Of a stretch of DNA of 64,000 nt, positions 33,190-46,865 are shown one piece after another. The position numbers and the translations under genes are program-made. This DNA is from Sipunculus nudus (taxonomy: Eukaryota > Annelida > Sipuncula > Golfingiida > Sipunculidae). Under the pieces are notes generated by a model. It was given only the letters and a program-made list of their open reading frames with translations, searched no databases and was not told where the DNA came from. The stretch covers positions 69,367,676 to 69,431,675 of the forward strand of contig CM049316.1 in the NCBI GenBank assembly GCA_026874595.1, read 5' to 3'. Within the stretch, counting starts at the first letter, position 1, and each line of letters starts with the position of its first letter.

Positions 33190-36100
33190 TTTGACCAGAG
33201 GTCAAGGGTTTAAAATTGCAAGAACAGATGAAGGCGTCAGAACCGTAAAATAGGCCACACTTTAATATTTAGAAAAATATCTCCCAGCATTGTAAACAAA
33301 ATCTAAACCCCAGATGGAAATAAAATTAAACAAAGGAAGTCTCACCCGCTTCCCTTTGCGTTTGAACATTTTAAGATAAAAAAACAACTTAAATATCCGC
33401 CTAGAGCGAACCGATGATATTTCTTAACAATCGTCTATTTGTCCCGTGTGAGTGTAGAAATTGAAAATTACTGTGCGCTTCCTAAAATGCCAAGAGTCGT
33501 ACAGCGTGACATTTAGGTCATGTAAGTGGTCATGTTTACAGTGTGTCCGTTAAAAAAAAGGTCAGTGAATGTCGCATGTCTTCATACATACCGATTATAA
33601 ATAAAATATACAGTGTTTGAATAATCAGAAGTGGATTCGGCTATTTACACTAAAATACGATCTCTTCAACCAGTTGAGCAATCAAACTAGTCACTATTGA
33701 TTGTATATAGATACTTGAATACTCCACTGATCCCGGTATTGAGAAAGTAAGATAATGTAAACATTAATAAATCGGGGATTATATAGTCCAAATGTCAAGG
33801 TTTGTGTTTCTTTGTTTTTATGATTTGATAGTGTATCCAAAAAGATTATCAGGTTAATAAGCCTCCATTCATTACACCGACATATGACAAATTTGGCCTG
33901 CAATCAATCATTTTCTTTATACACAGCCTGTTGCACGAGCATGATTAGGTACGAGGCCAATTCTAGATTATTACTGACGTGACTGCCATTAACAGAAACA
34001 TGTAGAGATGGAATATGAATGATGCCCTTTGCTGCGGCGATTCTTTTGTTGCGCCACTGCCATAATATAGCGAACATGCAGCCATAACTGAGATATCGCG
34101 CACCTCTGAATACCAAAATAATTATACTTAGCAAAAATTAATATTATGATTGCTTTGCAAGCCCACTGGTCTTATTGTTATTGACACTGAATCAGATATC
34201 ACACGAAGTCTGCCAAAAGCAACCCAAATCATAAGAATGCCTTCATCTAATATTCCATCAGTATTCTTTTACGCTCACTATATCACTTAATCAGACGCCT
34301 AATGTAATGTTAGACATGCATTTAACAAAGCGAAGCAGACATCATATACATCGAAGGGGGTACAGGAGTTTATATTCTGTTGTCGAACCTTTATGACCAC
34401 CACTGAATTGTTCCTTCGTGACAAAGCCCCATTATACAGCGGAGTCCTGGCAATCAAACACATTAGTCCGCCATGCATAACGCAATCAGCAGAGGTTATT
34501 GTCATGAATCATTCCAAAGTGACAGTTATTACTATTTGTCGGTTACCAGTCCAATAATCAAGCTAAATCGAACCAAGCTGCTGTACCACAAAGAGCATTG
34601 ATGGTTTGGGATGTATTATTTTGATTCAGAAGTAGGGCTACAAGGATAAATAACCACGTGACATCGCTTCTTCTGATTTTAATAATTCTATCCGTTCAAT
34701 TTCTGTTTGACCAAAAAACAATTCCACCATGTGGTACTTTAAAATAATTTGTAGGTGTTACTTGTTTCCTTTGTGGTCCTTGATAAGCCTCTTTGAAGAA
34801 AAAATAAAGAAACAATTTGAATACATTACCTGGATGCTTAAACATGAGATTTCCTGACACAGCACTGCTCTTATATACAAGTGAATATTGTAAGCCAAGA
34901 GATTTGCATATTCCAAAATAAAAATAGAAACTGGAAATAAAATGGAAATATATTTCGTATAGAAAATAGTTTTCCTATTCACGTGATAAGAGAAAAAAAC
35001 CAAGATGCAATGCAAATGATATACTATTTAGTTGAATCAAGAAAGTGTATGTGTATGTATTTCGATTAAACTATCTGTTTTGTACTGATTCCTCTGGATT
35101 TGTTTCTAAGTTTATCCATCGGCTCATAAACACCTATGTAGGGACAAATACCTTGCTGTTAAAGGGGTTCTAATTAGTTTGTTAATTTTAGTCCTTGAAA
35201 GTATTTTTTCGGGAAAAAACTTAACTCAGTTTTATTTACAGCGTAAAACTGCTTAATAACTTGTAGATAAGGACTTCTTTATGGCGTTACATGTGGCAGA
35301 GTAATATCGAAAAAAATTGCTTTTTCAAAGTTATGAAGAAAAGTAATTGGGTTGTAAAAATATTTTTCATTTCTCATTTATTTATCATAAAATGAGTAAA
35401 AAACAGCCAGGGCTTGGAATAATTAGTTTGTCATAGGTTTTGTTTACCCATGAAAATGTTTTCAGCCTTGTTATTTTTGTCACATAATTTTGGCCGATAT
35501 CTGTGCATGTGTTACTTGTTATACCAGTAGTAGCTCAGAGAATACGGGTCGATGAGAGCCCATGCCGAGTTAAGTGTAATTAAAGTCCCGTATAAATAGT
35601 AATTTATTGAATGTTCGTTTCAGTAAGTCAAGGAAGGCTTAACGAGAATACTGGCTGCGTAAAACTTGTCAGCTATATAAATGTGCAAAAAAATTGATAT
35701 ATTTCGGTTACACCTAACGGCCAACCTTAAACCGGCCTGAATATGCCTCAGCAACTGCTTAATAAATTGTTTCAGCATATGCAGGCGATTTTAATTTCCA
35801 TAACTAAAACATGAGTGGTTCCGTGAATGAAAGCTTAATAAGGTTGTCATTTGAGTCCAATATGTTAAAAAATCGTGCTTATTGCGATCCTGAAAAATGA
35901 TTGATCGTTCCAAATATTCCACACCAGACGCTGTAGTGCAGATATGCAACTTTATCAGTCAACCTGCATATGCAGATAAGGAATCTGACTTAACACCGGT
36001 GGGCTTAACTGTTATCACATATAAGTGGATAATATATTTAAATTTTCACCTAACCCTCGTTAGCCTCGTTAGACTACCTTTTGTATATCTGGCATACATA

Positions 36101-36487
36101 CAAGTCAGTGCCAATAAGTCGATGTACCTGGGGGGCATTGCTCAATCGACTCATCCAAACCCTTTATGCACCCATATTAGCTTGATGTGCTACATTTTGA
36201 TTTAAAAGCTGTACTATCGAATAATCATGTCTTCTTCATACTGAAAATGTCAAATATTACCTCTAAGTTAATCTTGTGCAATAAAACTCCAATGTCGTGC
36301 ATTGGTGCCCCTGTCAATAGTACTTGGTGGTAAATTGCATAGCCATGATCTCTTTCTCTGATACCAATATGTCAACGAGATTAAGTGGCACTAATTGGTT
36401 AGTTGCCTTGTACAACTGTTATATTTATGAAATAAAATGTTTGTTGTGTTCCCGTTTATATCAGAATATCTTATTTTGAAAAGAAAA

Positions 36488-36489
<2 letters not shown>

Positions 36490-36541
<52 letters not shown>
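36490..36541. repeat. (TA)n microsatellite
   Basis: Right-hand duplicate of 27850-27901, identical in length. Confidence 0.95.
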
Positions 36542-36546
<5 letters not shown>

Positions 36547-36857
36547 GTTGATTCTTTTCATTAACATAACAGTTAAAGCGAACGAATGTTTTCCAAAAGT
36601 GTTTCTTTTCTGTACATAAATTGAATTATACCAGTCATATTTTTTGCAGCATAGAAAACTAGGACTGTTCATTGAGAATAGATCTTGCATTTTTTTTGTA
36701 TCGGGCTGATCCCTTTGATCATAAAAACGAGTATGTACATGTGTGACCAATTTCTGTGCATAGCCATTTGACAAATTATCTTTCCGACAGGTAGCACGCT
36801 GAGTACATTCCCATCAATCAAACTGAACCTCGCGATTGAAATATGATAGTTAATTCT

Positions 36858-36870
36858 GTTGTCAAGCAAC
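36858..36870 (+). promoter_or_regulatory. Distal X-box (RFX-type site), copy 4
   Basis: GTTGTCAAGCAAC, identical to copy 3. Confidence 0.65.
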
Positions 36871-36890
36871 CGCTACCTAGATGCAGTTGA

Positions 36891-36903
36891 GTTGCTAGGC
36901 AAC
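36891..36903 (+). promoter_or_regulatory. Proximal X-box (RFX-type site), copy 4
   Basis: GTTGCTAGGCAAC, 33 bp after the start of the distal site, as in copy 3. Confidence 0.75.
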
Positions 36904-36987
36904 TTGGCGGAACAGAGACACCAGTGATCGGCAGGTAGGCTTTGCAGATCGTTATTGACGGCAGAGTGGCCAAGGAGGAAATACTCG

Positions 36988-37200
36988 GTAAGGGCACTCT
37001 CAGTTTTATCAAAACCAAAAGTAATACTAGGCAATCATCCTTGGTCTAAAGTATCTCCAAAGCCGTTCTGTTTTTAATCCAGACATTCTCCGATTATGGC
37101 TGATGATAAAGGCATAAAGTATAGTTGGCTAAGCGATGATAACTCTATTTTACATTTAAATGATGCCCTACAATTACTAACGCTGTTTGTTTTTCAACAG
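36988..37200 (+). other. 5'UTR intron of receptor copy 4 (predicted)
   Basis: Same donor, acceptor and 213-bp length as copy 3; no substitution was seen inside it. Confidence 0.7.
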
Positions 37201-37317
37201 GAGGAATTTAAGAGAGTGGACGATTCACTCAACAACTTCGTCTATATATTCGACTCTCATTTAAGCCACACTGGGTTGCGTAGAAACAGCAGGCATATAC
37301 ATATATCTTGGAATTAA

Positions 37318-37368
37318 ATGTACGAAGAGTCCTTCGGCCAGCATCTTTCCAAATATCACAGATATTAA
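37318..37368 (+). other. Upstream ORF of receptor copy 4, 16 codons
   Basis: ATG TAC GAA GAG ... TAT TAA, ending 13 bp before the receptor ATG. It matches the length and much of the sequence of the copy 1 uORF, so this is probably the ancestral form. Confidence 0.55.
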
Positions 37369-37381
37369 AAACGTTACCACG

Positions 37382-38458
37382 ATGAATACATCAGCTGATG
37401 GTACCTTCCCGTCGAGGGGACAATTGTTGAACACAAGTTTTGCTCAAACAAATCAAACAGATACGACCAATGACGATCCTACCTATAGTTATTTTTATGA
37501 ACTTTCAGATACCATCTACAAACAGTTCCTGCTAGCGTCTGTAATATGCGGGTGCTCTGGAAACTGTTTTGCTCTGCTGGTAATGATTAACTCTAAGAAA
37601 ACTATACAAAGTATCCCGGGTCTCATACTTATTTGTTTAACATCATCAGACACTTTATATTTATTATCAGCAAAACTTCAAGATGTCAGCACCGGTCGTT
37701 ACCAATGTAAAGTATTTACAGCCTTAAAGGAGGGTACCGTTTGTACGTCAAGTTTACTTGTCCTATTTATAAGCATTAGTCGGTATATTGTTGTCGTATA
37801 TCCTCTGCGCTCCATGTGGATATCTAAATACAGAAACATTGTTGCATTATTTGTGGTCATATATGTTACGAGCCTCGGTACTGCCGCTGCAATGTCAATA
37901 ACAACTGACTTTAACGGTTACTATTGTCACACATTGGAAAAGTATGAAAATGTCTATTTTCATTTTGTCTTAATTGTTTATTTTATAATATGCGCTTTCG
38001 GGTTCAGCGGTATCATTTTTATTTTGTCTCTGTTGACCATTAAGGCCGTCTTACGCTCCTCACGTCTACTCGGAAAAGAGACACTGTCAAACAATGAACA
38101 AAAACGAAAACGACAAGAGAGAAGCATCACTATATTTTTATTGATAATAGCTCTTTTTTATGTCATTACCCATATCCCATACGGGATTGGTTTCCTCATT
38201 TACTACAAACGATTGATGGATCCTGTGACGTACCTTGCCATGACTATTACCAAGTGTTGGTACATTTTGTCGTTTTCCGCAAATGTTATTCTGTACTGCG
38301 CGGGAAGTGCATCTTTTCGGAGAGACTCAATACGACTGGTTACTTGCGGTATGTACTCAACTTGTTCAAAGAATTCTTTTATCGGCAACAGCCATGTACG
38401 AAGCCCTAATGGCCAAAGGTGTGAAGAACAAACAGAAGTGTTTGATACTTATATTTGA
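37382..38458 (+). CDS. Orphan class A (rhodopsin-like) GPCR, intact copy 4
   Basis: This 358-residue receptor differs from copy 3 at two residues: Cys instead of Phe at 56 (TM1, TTC to TGC) and Gly instead of Val at 166 (TM4). Copies 1, 2 and 5 have Phe at 56, so Cys56 is derived here; Gly166 is shared with copies 1 and 5 and is ancestral. It has the same N-terminal sequons, C109-C182 pair, SRY in place of DRY, THIP in TM6 and NVILY in TM7. No synonymous difference from copy 3 was seen. The start is the ATG aligned with copies 2 and 3. Its role should match copy 3, and with the same promoter the two are probably co-expressed, unless one is an assembly duplicate. Confidence 0.92.
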   Translation: MNTSADGTFPSRGQLLNTSFAQTNQTDTTNDDPTYSYFYELSDTIYKQFLLASVICGCSGNCFALLVMINSKKTIQSIPGLILICLTSSDTLYLLSAKLQDVSTGRYQCKVFTALKEGTVCTSSLLVLFISISRYIVVVYPLRSMWISKYRNIVALFVVIYVTSLGTAAAMSITTDFNGYYCHTLEKYENVYFHFVLIVYFIICAFGFSGIIFILSLLTIKAVLRSSRLLGKETLSNNEQKRKRQERSITIFLLIIALFYVITHIPYGIGFLIYYKRLMDPVTYLAMTITKCWYILSFSANVILYCAGSASFRRDSIRLVTCGMYSTCSKNSFIGNSHVRSPNGQRCEEQTEVFDTYI

Positions 38459-38926
38459 TGGAAAATGACTAGGATTCCATTAATAGAATTTGTGATGCAA
38501 TTCGATTTAATTTTTAGACTTTTTCAATGAATCTTATACTAATCGAACTAAAATTATTATAAATTTGTCAATATTATAGTATTCCAGAACTTTTTCCAAA
38601 GACCTATTTTATATATACTGTCATATGTGCTGTATATATGAATATCTCATTATATTGAAAAATGCCGGATCAAAAGTGCGTAACAAAGACAACAAAGAAG
38701 TTGACAACGCTCTTCTTTCTTTTTTTTTCATTCACTCCCTAGGAATACACAATTTGGTAGAATATAGCATATGTATTCAGAGGGTTACATTTTTATGTAT
38801 GCTCAGAGATGACTAACGTAATTGTTGCGACACTTTTACCTGGTGATATAATCGTCAAAGTCTGTTTTCGTGTGTGGCTTTTTTCCTTTACGTTCCCCTG
38901 TTTCTGTAATTACGACCCATCGAAAC

Positions 38927-38932
38927 AATAAA
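38927..38932 (+). terminator. Candidate polyadenylation signal, copy 4
   Basis: AATAAA at the place matching 30287 of copy 3. Confidence 0.4.
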
Positions 38933-39243
38933 ATTGGAAAGACCAACTATAAACAATGTACCAACGCAAGAACCGAACTGTCATTTTTCAGCTGGTAAAA
39001 GAACATCTTTTTTTCATCAGCTAGTAATAGTTTCATATATTTTTAATTATGTGAATGCGGTATTCGGATTACAAGAACATTATGATACTCCATTGGTTAA
39101 TTTCAACATCAATCTCTTTTATACCTTGGAAAAATGTTCGATAGGATTTCTTTTACCGGCACTCGGTTAGGCTGCAATCTACTGTGTAGCAGGGAAAAGC
39201 ACAGGATCAGCAGCCCGAATATGAGAACAGGATTAATGAAATT

Positions 39244-39282
39244 ATATATATATATATATATATAGATATATATATATATATA
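39244..39282. repeat. (TA)n microsatellite, interrupted
   Basis: Right-hand duplicate of 30604-30642. Confidence 0.9.
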
Positions 39283-41829
39283 ATTACATAATTGATGTAT
39301 GATTCACATACATTTATGAGCTGCTCGGCACCTATCCCTAACAATGAAGAGTCATAAGGTCAGTATGATGCTGGTTAAATCTAAAATGTTTGTCGCTTGA
39401 TAAGCGCGTGACGCGGGCAATAGTGTGTTTTCGGCTTCAGTCGAATGTGAAATATTAGGCGAAACGTGCGGGTTACAATCGGTGTCTAGTAAGAATAGGA
39501 GAAAAAATGAACACTCACTGAGGCTGATCGGGCTCACGAAAGTTACAAAGAACATAAGCAGAATGTCCTTCATCCTCTTCAAAATGATGTTTGAATACAC
39601 ATAATATATACATGACTGTCAAATGAAATGACACCAATTTAAGTTTATTATATGCAGAAATAAATAAAATCTCCAGACTAGATTAATAGGGTGTTAAGGC
39701 TTAAAATGAAGAGAGAGCTTTCATATTATGACTGATTATAAACAATTCGAGGGTTTGAGATCAAGGGACCGTCAGTGACTTTCAAATCACAGTTCAATTA
39801 ATATTTAAGTCAACAGCACTCAACGTGTGAAAGGAGTAAGGTCATTACACTAAATAAGACACTATGAACGTCGAAAAAAAATTGTGTTCTTAAAGAAAAT
39901 GATTCAACCTGAGTTTTCTCATTTATTTCAAATATCATCACCCATATTGATTCTAATCCTGTTTGATATCGAGCATATTGCTAATAATAATAACAATATT
40001 AGTACTTTATTTAATTTATACCACTCATTTCTCAATAAAAACTAATACATCGCTGTGAATACACACTTCTCTTTAATTTATGAATATGCAGTGAGTACGC
40101 CTATATTGTTTACAAAGAAATATACATTTTTATTTTACTGACAGGTTCACAAATAAAAGACAAATAAATGCGACTTTTCCTCACAGTATCGCTTTAAGTT
40201 CTCGCCACAAAACAACACAGATTCTACGCATCTTTAAATTTACACAAAAACGGTAATAACTGGCAGCAAGTCCCCATGGATCCATTCAGCCCCATTTATC
40301 GAACAAAATTAGGCAGAGATAAACTCTTTCGTAAAACCTTCATTAATTTTCAAAGTAAAAATCTCTAAGAAACAGGAGCGAAAAAAACCCGAGTGAAATA
40401 GCACAAGATTATTATTGTAAGTCATAGCTATGTTGTATGTCATTACTCATAACCCATATGCGATCAGATATGTGACACACGTGTGACTAAATGAAACTAA
40501 ATGTTTGGGTTCCCTACAGTTTCATTATTACATTGATTTATTTAAACAGAATATCATAGAACTAACCGCACTATGTAAAATCCAAGGTACCGCCCAATAA
40601 GTGCCGCCAAATGACTTTTTTACTTATATATAAGAGGTAGGTGTCCCCATGACTATTGCTTACGCGACCACCAGTGGGACCAGGCAAAGTGGTCGTGTTA
40701 GCGAGGTGGTTGTGTTAGCGGGATGCTTGTACATAAGTCTGCCAATATAACCGCAGGCGATGATTTGGGTATTTCGTGTTAATACAGAGTTGTTGTCCCT
40801 GTATAATTTAAAATATAAAGAAAAATAACTAACAAACATGAATATGATTCAAAAGTTTTAAATTAACATAGAAATGAAACGCACAAATGTAACAAATGGT
40901 TTGTGTTAAAGTTATTCTTACCGAATTGGTCTTAACACGAAGATGGTCTGATGTCGAACACATTGTGGGAACAGAATGAACACATCAAATTTTAAGTGTT
41001 ATTTATGTGGTTCCTACTAGATCATTTAAATGTTATTTGTCACAGTTTTACTCTACTCACTTGAATTTATGCTTGTGGTGTCAGCTATGTTTGTCAAACT
41101 CCTTTTTCATCAGTATGTTTAATGCTAAACTAACGGCCGTATTAAAAAAACAATGTGACGGACCATGTAGTCTAATATCTACTGAAGCTTATAGTCTGGC
41201 TAATAGATAGGGCAGCATTATTAACAAGAGTAACAATTGCTGGGTAGATGAAAGTGCGCTTTCCCACATGCCCGGCTAATTAATCTGGGGCTATTATCTA
41301 AGTCCAAGCTGGGAGATGAGCGCATCATCTCCTTAACGGACCGCGGTCGCCACGGGCCATGGCAGTGGTCGTGGTTTGGGGCTCATCTGAAGGTCGGGAC
41401 CGTAAAAGATGGTCGTTGGTCCTGATCGCGGGGTGTTTGTGTTACCGAACTTATTTATATAATAATTTAAATTAGACAATTCTGGGACCAAGGAAAGTGG
41501 TAATGCGGGAGTTCACTTTATTTGATCAATACTAACATTATATTCATTGGATCACACAAAATTAGCAAGGGTCTGTTCAGGTTCATGTATTCGGGTAGAA
41601 ATGATCTTTCATTATTGAACATATTATATATTTATATTTGCAGTTACAATAATTGGATTTAAAATGTGCAATGCTTTATTATAAACAAATGAGGCAATTC
41701 CATGTCTCTCAACAGGCACAGTGTTATGAAAACATTTATTTTGAAGATTTCTACATTTCAGACAGAGCAAACTATCAAAAAACGACACATGAGATAAGTA
41801 TAACGTATCTTATTTTGACGCCAGATATA

Positions 41830-43763
41830 ATCAAAATGCTTATTAAAATATTGAAATCTTTAACTTTCTTTTTGACAAACAAACAGCTCAGGAGAGTCTA
41901 TCGAGTGTTCATTAGAGATATTCTTGTGTGTTTTTTTCCAGTGTTTTCTTTTTTTCCAGGTTGTCAGACACGAACAAGGTTTGAGCACCTTTGGTAATAT
42001 AGCTCCTTGCATTATTTTTTCATTCAAGTCCACTGTCTGTCGTAAATCGTGTTTCAATATATCTGAATTATTGCTGAAAATATCACTGGTAGTTCTCTAG
42101 ACTTATGTTAAGCGAATATAATGCAACAATACCTCGAAAATGCCATGAGTTAATATGTGAATGTTGGTCATAAACGAATGGTACAGAGGTGTGCTGCTGC
42201 CAAAATAAAGGCGTGTAACTATAGTATCGCCTGAGAATACATCAATAACATTTGACACAAGAAATAACGACAGGGTCGTTTAGAGGTTAATCGGGCATTG
42301 GTTGGAACATTCTCGATAAGAATGAGCTAGTTAATATCAGCGTTCATGCCTTCTCTAGTGTCTATCAAATAATAAATCAACTGGTAGTGGTACCCTAGTA
42401 TTAGGCGTCATCATGTTTTATTTAGAAATGAAAATTAAAACCTATATACATTTATTACAATTGTATAATGTATAATTGTAACTTTATGATTGTACAATGT
42501 ATATACAATATTTATTAAATGAACATCAAATTAAGGTGACGGTTTATGTCTTTGTGAGTCTCATTATGATCGGATATGAGGGCAATCTTGTTTATATTCA
42601 GAAGACCCTTTGATACTGACCTCAGTTAGCAGCTAGCCACCTCGTCTGCATTTCAATGGCTGTTACCAACAATGGCATACTTATAATATGTTCTCTAAAG
42701 CATAACTATGTTAAGTATAGTTATGGAACCTTAATCCTTTATTTATTACTACTCCTACTTCCTACCACTGATCTCCTGGCCGCCTTACACTAATCGGGGT
42801 GTATACCGGACGACGCGTCGGCTAAGCGGGAACTAATAGACTATTCAATTTGTTTTTGGTAAGCCATTCACTAGCCGTACATGATACATCGTTGATATAG
42901 GTCAGTAAGCCTCTTTTGGGGGTTTGCTTATCTTTATTGCCGGCGTTCGATAACTCAAACTAAATACTGGTAATACTTCTGCCTATACTCTTAGTAACTG
43001 TATTGTACATCATACAGTATATACCCGACATACTTTTATGTCACTGCCCTAAAATACGTCAGTACCACCGTATACTGATACAGCGTGGCAACATGTATAT
43101 TTCACGAAATATGAAATTACCTTTAATATATCAGCATTTTTATCTTATAATTATTTCACACACAATTAATCATTACAATCACACAAAACCAATACCAACT
43201 ACATCGTTGCTCCGTATAGAAAATATCTTCACCGCGCGGATCACTAAAAGGGGTTTTCTAGCATCAGATATCTGTAGCACAACTGTGTGTCAGTTTAGTA
43301 TGTTAATGTGAAGTGCTTGTAATTACCATGTGTCCCTTTTGATTGCAGGCATCGGGTTCTCATTCCGACTTTACTGCGCTGAAAAAAGATAAAAAAAAAG
43401 ATAATTATATTCTTGTAGAGCTAGGGCGTTACCTGAATATTCAGTTCCTTAAGAAGACCACTGACCTTCCCATTTCACGGGAAGCGTGAAGGAACAATTA
43501 TCCCCTGTGTTCGACGCCAGGTGTCGCCTAATACTGAATTTAAGAATTTTTTTCTCTCACACCAATATAACTTCCTTGCCGGTTGCAATCACTGTGGCCC
43601 GGAATGGTTCAGATTCGATGAGATATATACATTAACTAGGGGATTCACACACACATGTCGGCAAAAATACTTCCTTTTGAAAACTTAATTTAATATTAAT
43701 TATTCATATTGCCTAGAAACATTTACACCATGTACGATAAATTCTAAATCGAGATATTCTTTA

Positions 43764-43795
<32 letters not shown>

Positions 43796-45642
43796 GTTAC
43801 AATCAATGTTAAATTGTAAATGTCCTGAGATTTTCAGTCAATATAAAATTTGCCCGAGTGAATCAATCAGTTAATTTGACACATTGATTGAAAGGCAAAA
43901 AAATGAAAGAAATACCATTATTATAACATAACAAATATTTAACGGACTTTTTTTCTTGGATTTGTCTCGAAATCTGCATGAATTATTTCATGTGAATCTT
44001 TATTACCTGGGTCCCACTATGAATATTATCAGACATTGTATTAAGTTTAGTTATTTATATATATTCATATTTTAAAAGATTGAAATGAGAGCTTATTTCT
44101 TTCGTATATTGCATCCTTTTATTTGACAATATGAAGGAGGGGACCGGGAGGAAACATGTTATGCGCACTACGGTTTGAAAAATTGGAAGGGGGATGTCCC
44201 CCGTTCGTTACCAGATTGTAATTATGTACGGTTTCATTAAAAGTTATTATTCAACATATCAACCACCGATGATAGTCTCACTTCATAGAATGTAGATGGA
44301 AAAACTATTTAAATAAACAAGCACAGTCGGGAATCGTAATTAAACCGTACCCATTTTTTTTACTCAACTGGGCATACATCAATCATATATTTGATTTTGG
44401 CCACTATTTAACGGTGGTTATTCATCACTTCATTTTAATTTTTCATAAATCATTGAATATATTTTCAGGTTATATTTATTCAAAAGTTTCCATTTCACAA
44501 AGATTTAAAATAGTGTGTATATTTAATTGTTATAACAGTAATAATATTTAAAATATAAGATTTACTATATTAAGGTTTATTATACTTGATCAGTATTCCT
44601 CATAAATGGCCTAGAAAGTGGAAACTGGCATACACACAAACGCACGTGTAAACACAGTTAAGAAGCCTTTTTATAAATGTGTTTTTATTATGGTAGAAGG
44701 AATATAATCAGAACACGGATAAGTAAATGTCAGATTTTGTAAGGAAATTAAATTATATATAGAAAAAAATTCAGCATATAATATAAAAACAGAAATATAA
44801 CATCCTAACATTTGAAAAACAGGGACAAATTAAAGGAAATTATAATATACAGTAGACTGAATAGTTTTAGTACAGGTAGGCAATTGCATGATAAAAAAAT
44901 TGTTATATGTAGGGATCACTGGAATAAATCTATATACTGCATTTTTAAAAAAAAGCTTTGAAATTTTTAAGTATGGTTGAATTAATGTCTAGAAAATGTG
45001 CTTTGTATCAATTGTATACATTGTATTTGATGTGATTGTATATAAAATTGAATAAAATGTGTATTGTATGAGTTTTGAAATATAATATATATTTAAAATG
45101 TATAGATTTAAACATGCATTAAACTTTTATTAAAGTGACATCTTTACTCAGTTGTTTTTGGTAAATTTTCGTAAACTGCTTTATGGAATTCTTCGAGTTA
45201 GACATATTAATTAAATTCTAAATAAATCGGATGCAAAAGAGCATAGTATTGACCAAAACAAGACACAATTCAGTGTGCATCAAACCCGTCAACTTCACCA
45301 CTAAGGACGGTCGACCATCCGGAGCAGCTGATTACCAAGGGATCCCTTTTATTCTCCCTGGTTTATTTTTGCCCTGAAGGGAAAATATTATGGAAAATAA
45401 ATGTAAATTTTGCAGCCAACAAGTAGGGCATGGTTAACATCGAAACACACTTTTGTTCACCTAGCAGAAACCCGCCTTAATATTGTCGAATAAAATTGCC
45501 ATGACGACGTCTTAATACGGAGTGTACGAAACAAGGCCGAAACGGTTAAACCTTTGAAACTAAGGTATGTCACGGAGTTGGTAGATATTGATGATGTGAA
45601 GATCAATTAGAAGGTAGTTATGGTACATAAACCATTGTATCA
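41830..45642. other. Intergenic, no gene seen
   Basis: Single-copy-looking AT-rich DNA past the tandem duplication. It holds short TA/TG runs (about 43763-43796) and no frame with recognisable protein similarity. Confidence 0.5.
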
Positions 45643-45655
45643 CATTATGAATTGC
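45643..45655 (+). repeat. LINE target-site duplication, left
   Basis: CATTATGAATTGC, repeated exactly at 51089-51101 straight after the LINE poly(A). Confidence 0.85.
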
Positions 45656-46089
45656 GAGGGGTCAGCTGGTGCATGAAAGCAGTGGGGGCGTGCCTGGAAG
45701 CGCTCTCAAAATATTTTAAATTTCACATCTTCAGGCAAGTAAAATTTAAAACATTTTGTATAATCTTAATTATCTGAATATAGTCTTTACATGTTTGTAA
45801 GTTTAAAATATGAAAAGCTTAAACATTCAAGTTATTTGTAAATTTCTCAATTTCAAAAGATATAAATACCAGGGATTAGGGTCCCAGGACATTTGAGTCC
45901 CCACTCAAACCTACTCTCAGTACAGTTGACCTTTAGAACCCTGTTTCATTTTGGCTTCACAACACTGCTTTGACCAAACGAGTTGAAGGCACCAGCTGGC
46001 CACAGAGGTATGTTATTGCTTCTGAAAAGTTGTTTTTATGTGACATGTTTATTTGTTACATGTAGTCAGTTTTTGTGATATATATTGGC

Positions 46090-46865
46090 ATGTCATACGG
46101 TGAAGAAAGAAAACTTAAGAGGTCAAGTTTTTCTAGAAGCTCCTCAGATTCATCATTCGTTGAAACAAAGAAAAAAAAATATTTACTGTCAGACTCTCTT
46201 AACTGTTATGAAAAAGAACTTTAAAATTTGTCAGGCAGGTCAGTAACTGAAAAGAAACTCAGTGAAATGCTTGAAAAATTAAAAAATGATATGAAAACCG
46301 AGTTTCAAACTCAGAGATGAATATAGGGAGAATGGAAGATAGGTTATTTAAACTAGAAACTTATAATGAAAATTTGTCTGCTTGAGTTTGCCAGTTGGAG
46401 ACATAAAATGCTATATTGAGAACTGAAAACACACAAGCAACTATAGCTACACACCAAGCAAAGGTATATGCAATAAATAATGAGCAAAAAAATGAGAAAA
46501 TCAAATTTGAAAATACTAGGACTTCCTGAACAGGAAGATGTACACAAAGTGTTCATAGATTAATTTCAGATAGTTTGAGAGTTAGGCTGTCAGTAGATGC
46601 AGTAGATTCAGTGTATAGGGTGGGAAAGAAGGACGAAGAGAAACCACGACCATTGGTTGTCAAATTTTGTAGACCAGATGATCGAATGACTGTGATAAAA
46701 TAAAGAAAAATAATAAAAACTACAAGAATCATGATTGTAGATGATCTGTGTAAGGAACAACTAAAAGTGTACAATAGAGTGAAAAATGACCAAAGGGTAA
46801 AGGCAGCATGATCCTGGAAAGGCAAAATATATGCACAAAACAAACAGAACTTGAATTCCAGTTAT
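46090..46865 (+). pseudogene. LINE ORF1 remnant (RNA-binding protein type)
   Basis: A Lys/Glu-rich coiled-coil-like start is followed by ILGLPEQED, then DSVYRVGKKDEEKPRPLVVK, KFCRPDDRMTVIK and MIVDDLCKEQLKVYNRVKND, the order seen in L1-type ORF1 proteins (RRM-like domain then C-terminal domain). At least four stops and one or more frameshifts interrupt it. Confidence 0.75.

Larger units (their letters stand above)
33190..41829 (+). repeat. 8640-bp tandem duplication, right copy
   Basis: Direct repeat of 24550-33189, head to tail with no spacer. It ends where CCAGATATA is followed by ATCAAAATGC instead of TTTGACC. It contains receptor copy 4 with its promoter, intron and flanks. All microsatellites match the left copy in length. 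Confidence 0.97.

Noticed and set aside
46553-46843. 96-residue minus-strand frame
   Set aside because: It is the antisense of the LINE ORF1 remnant.
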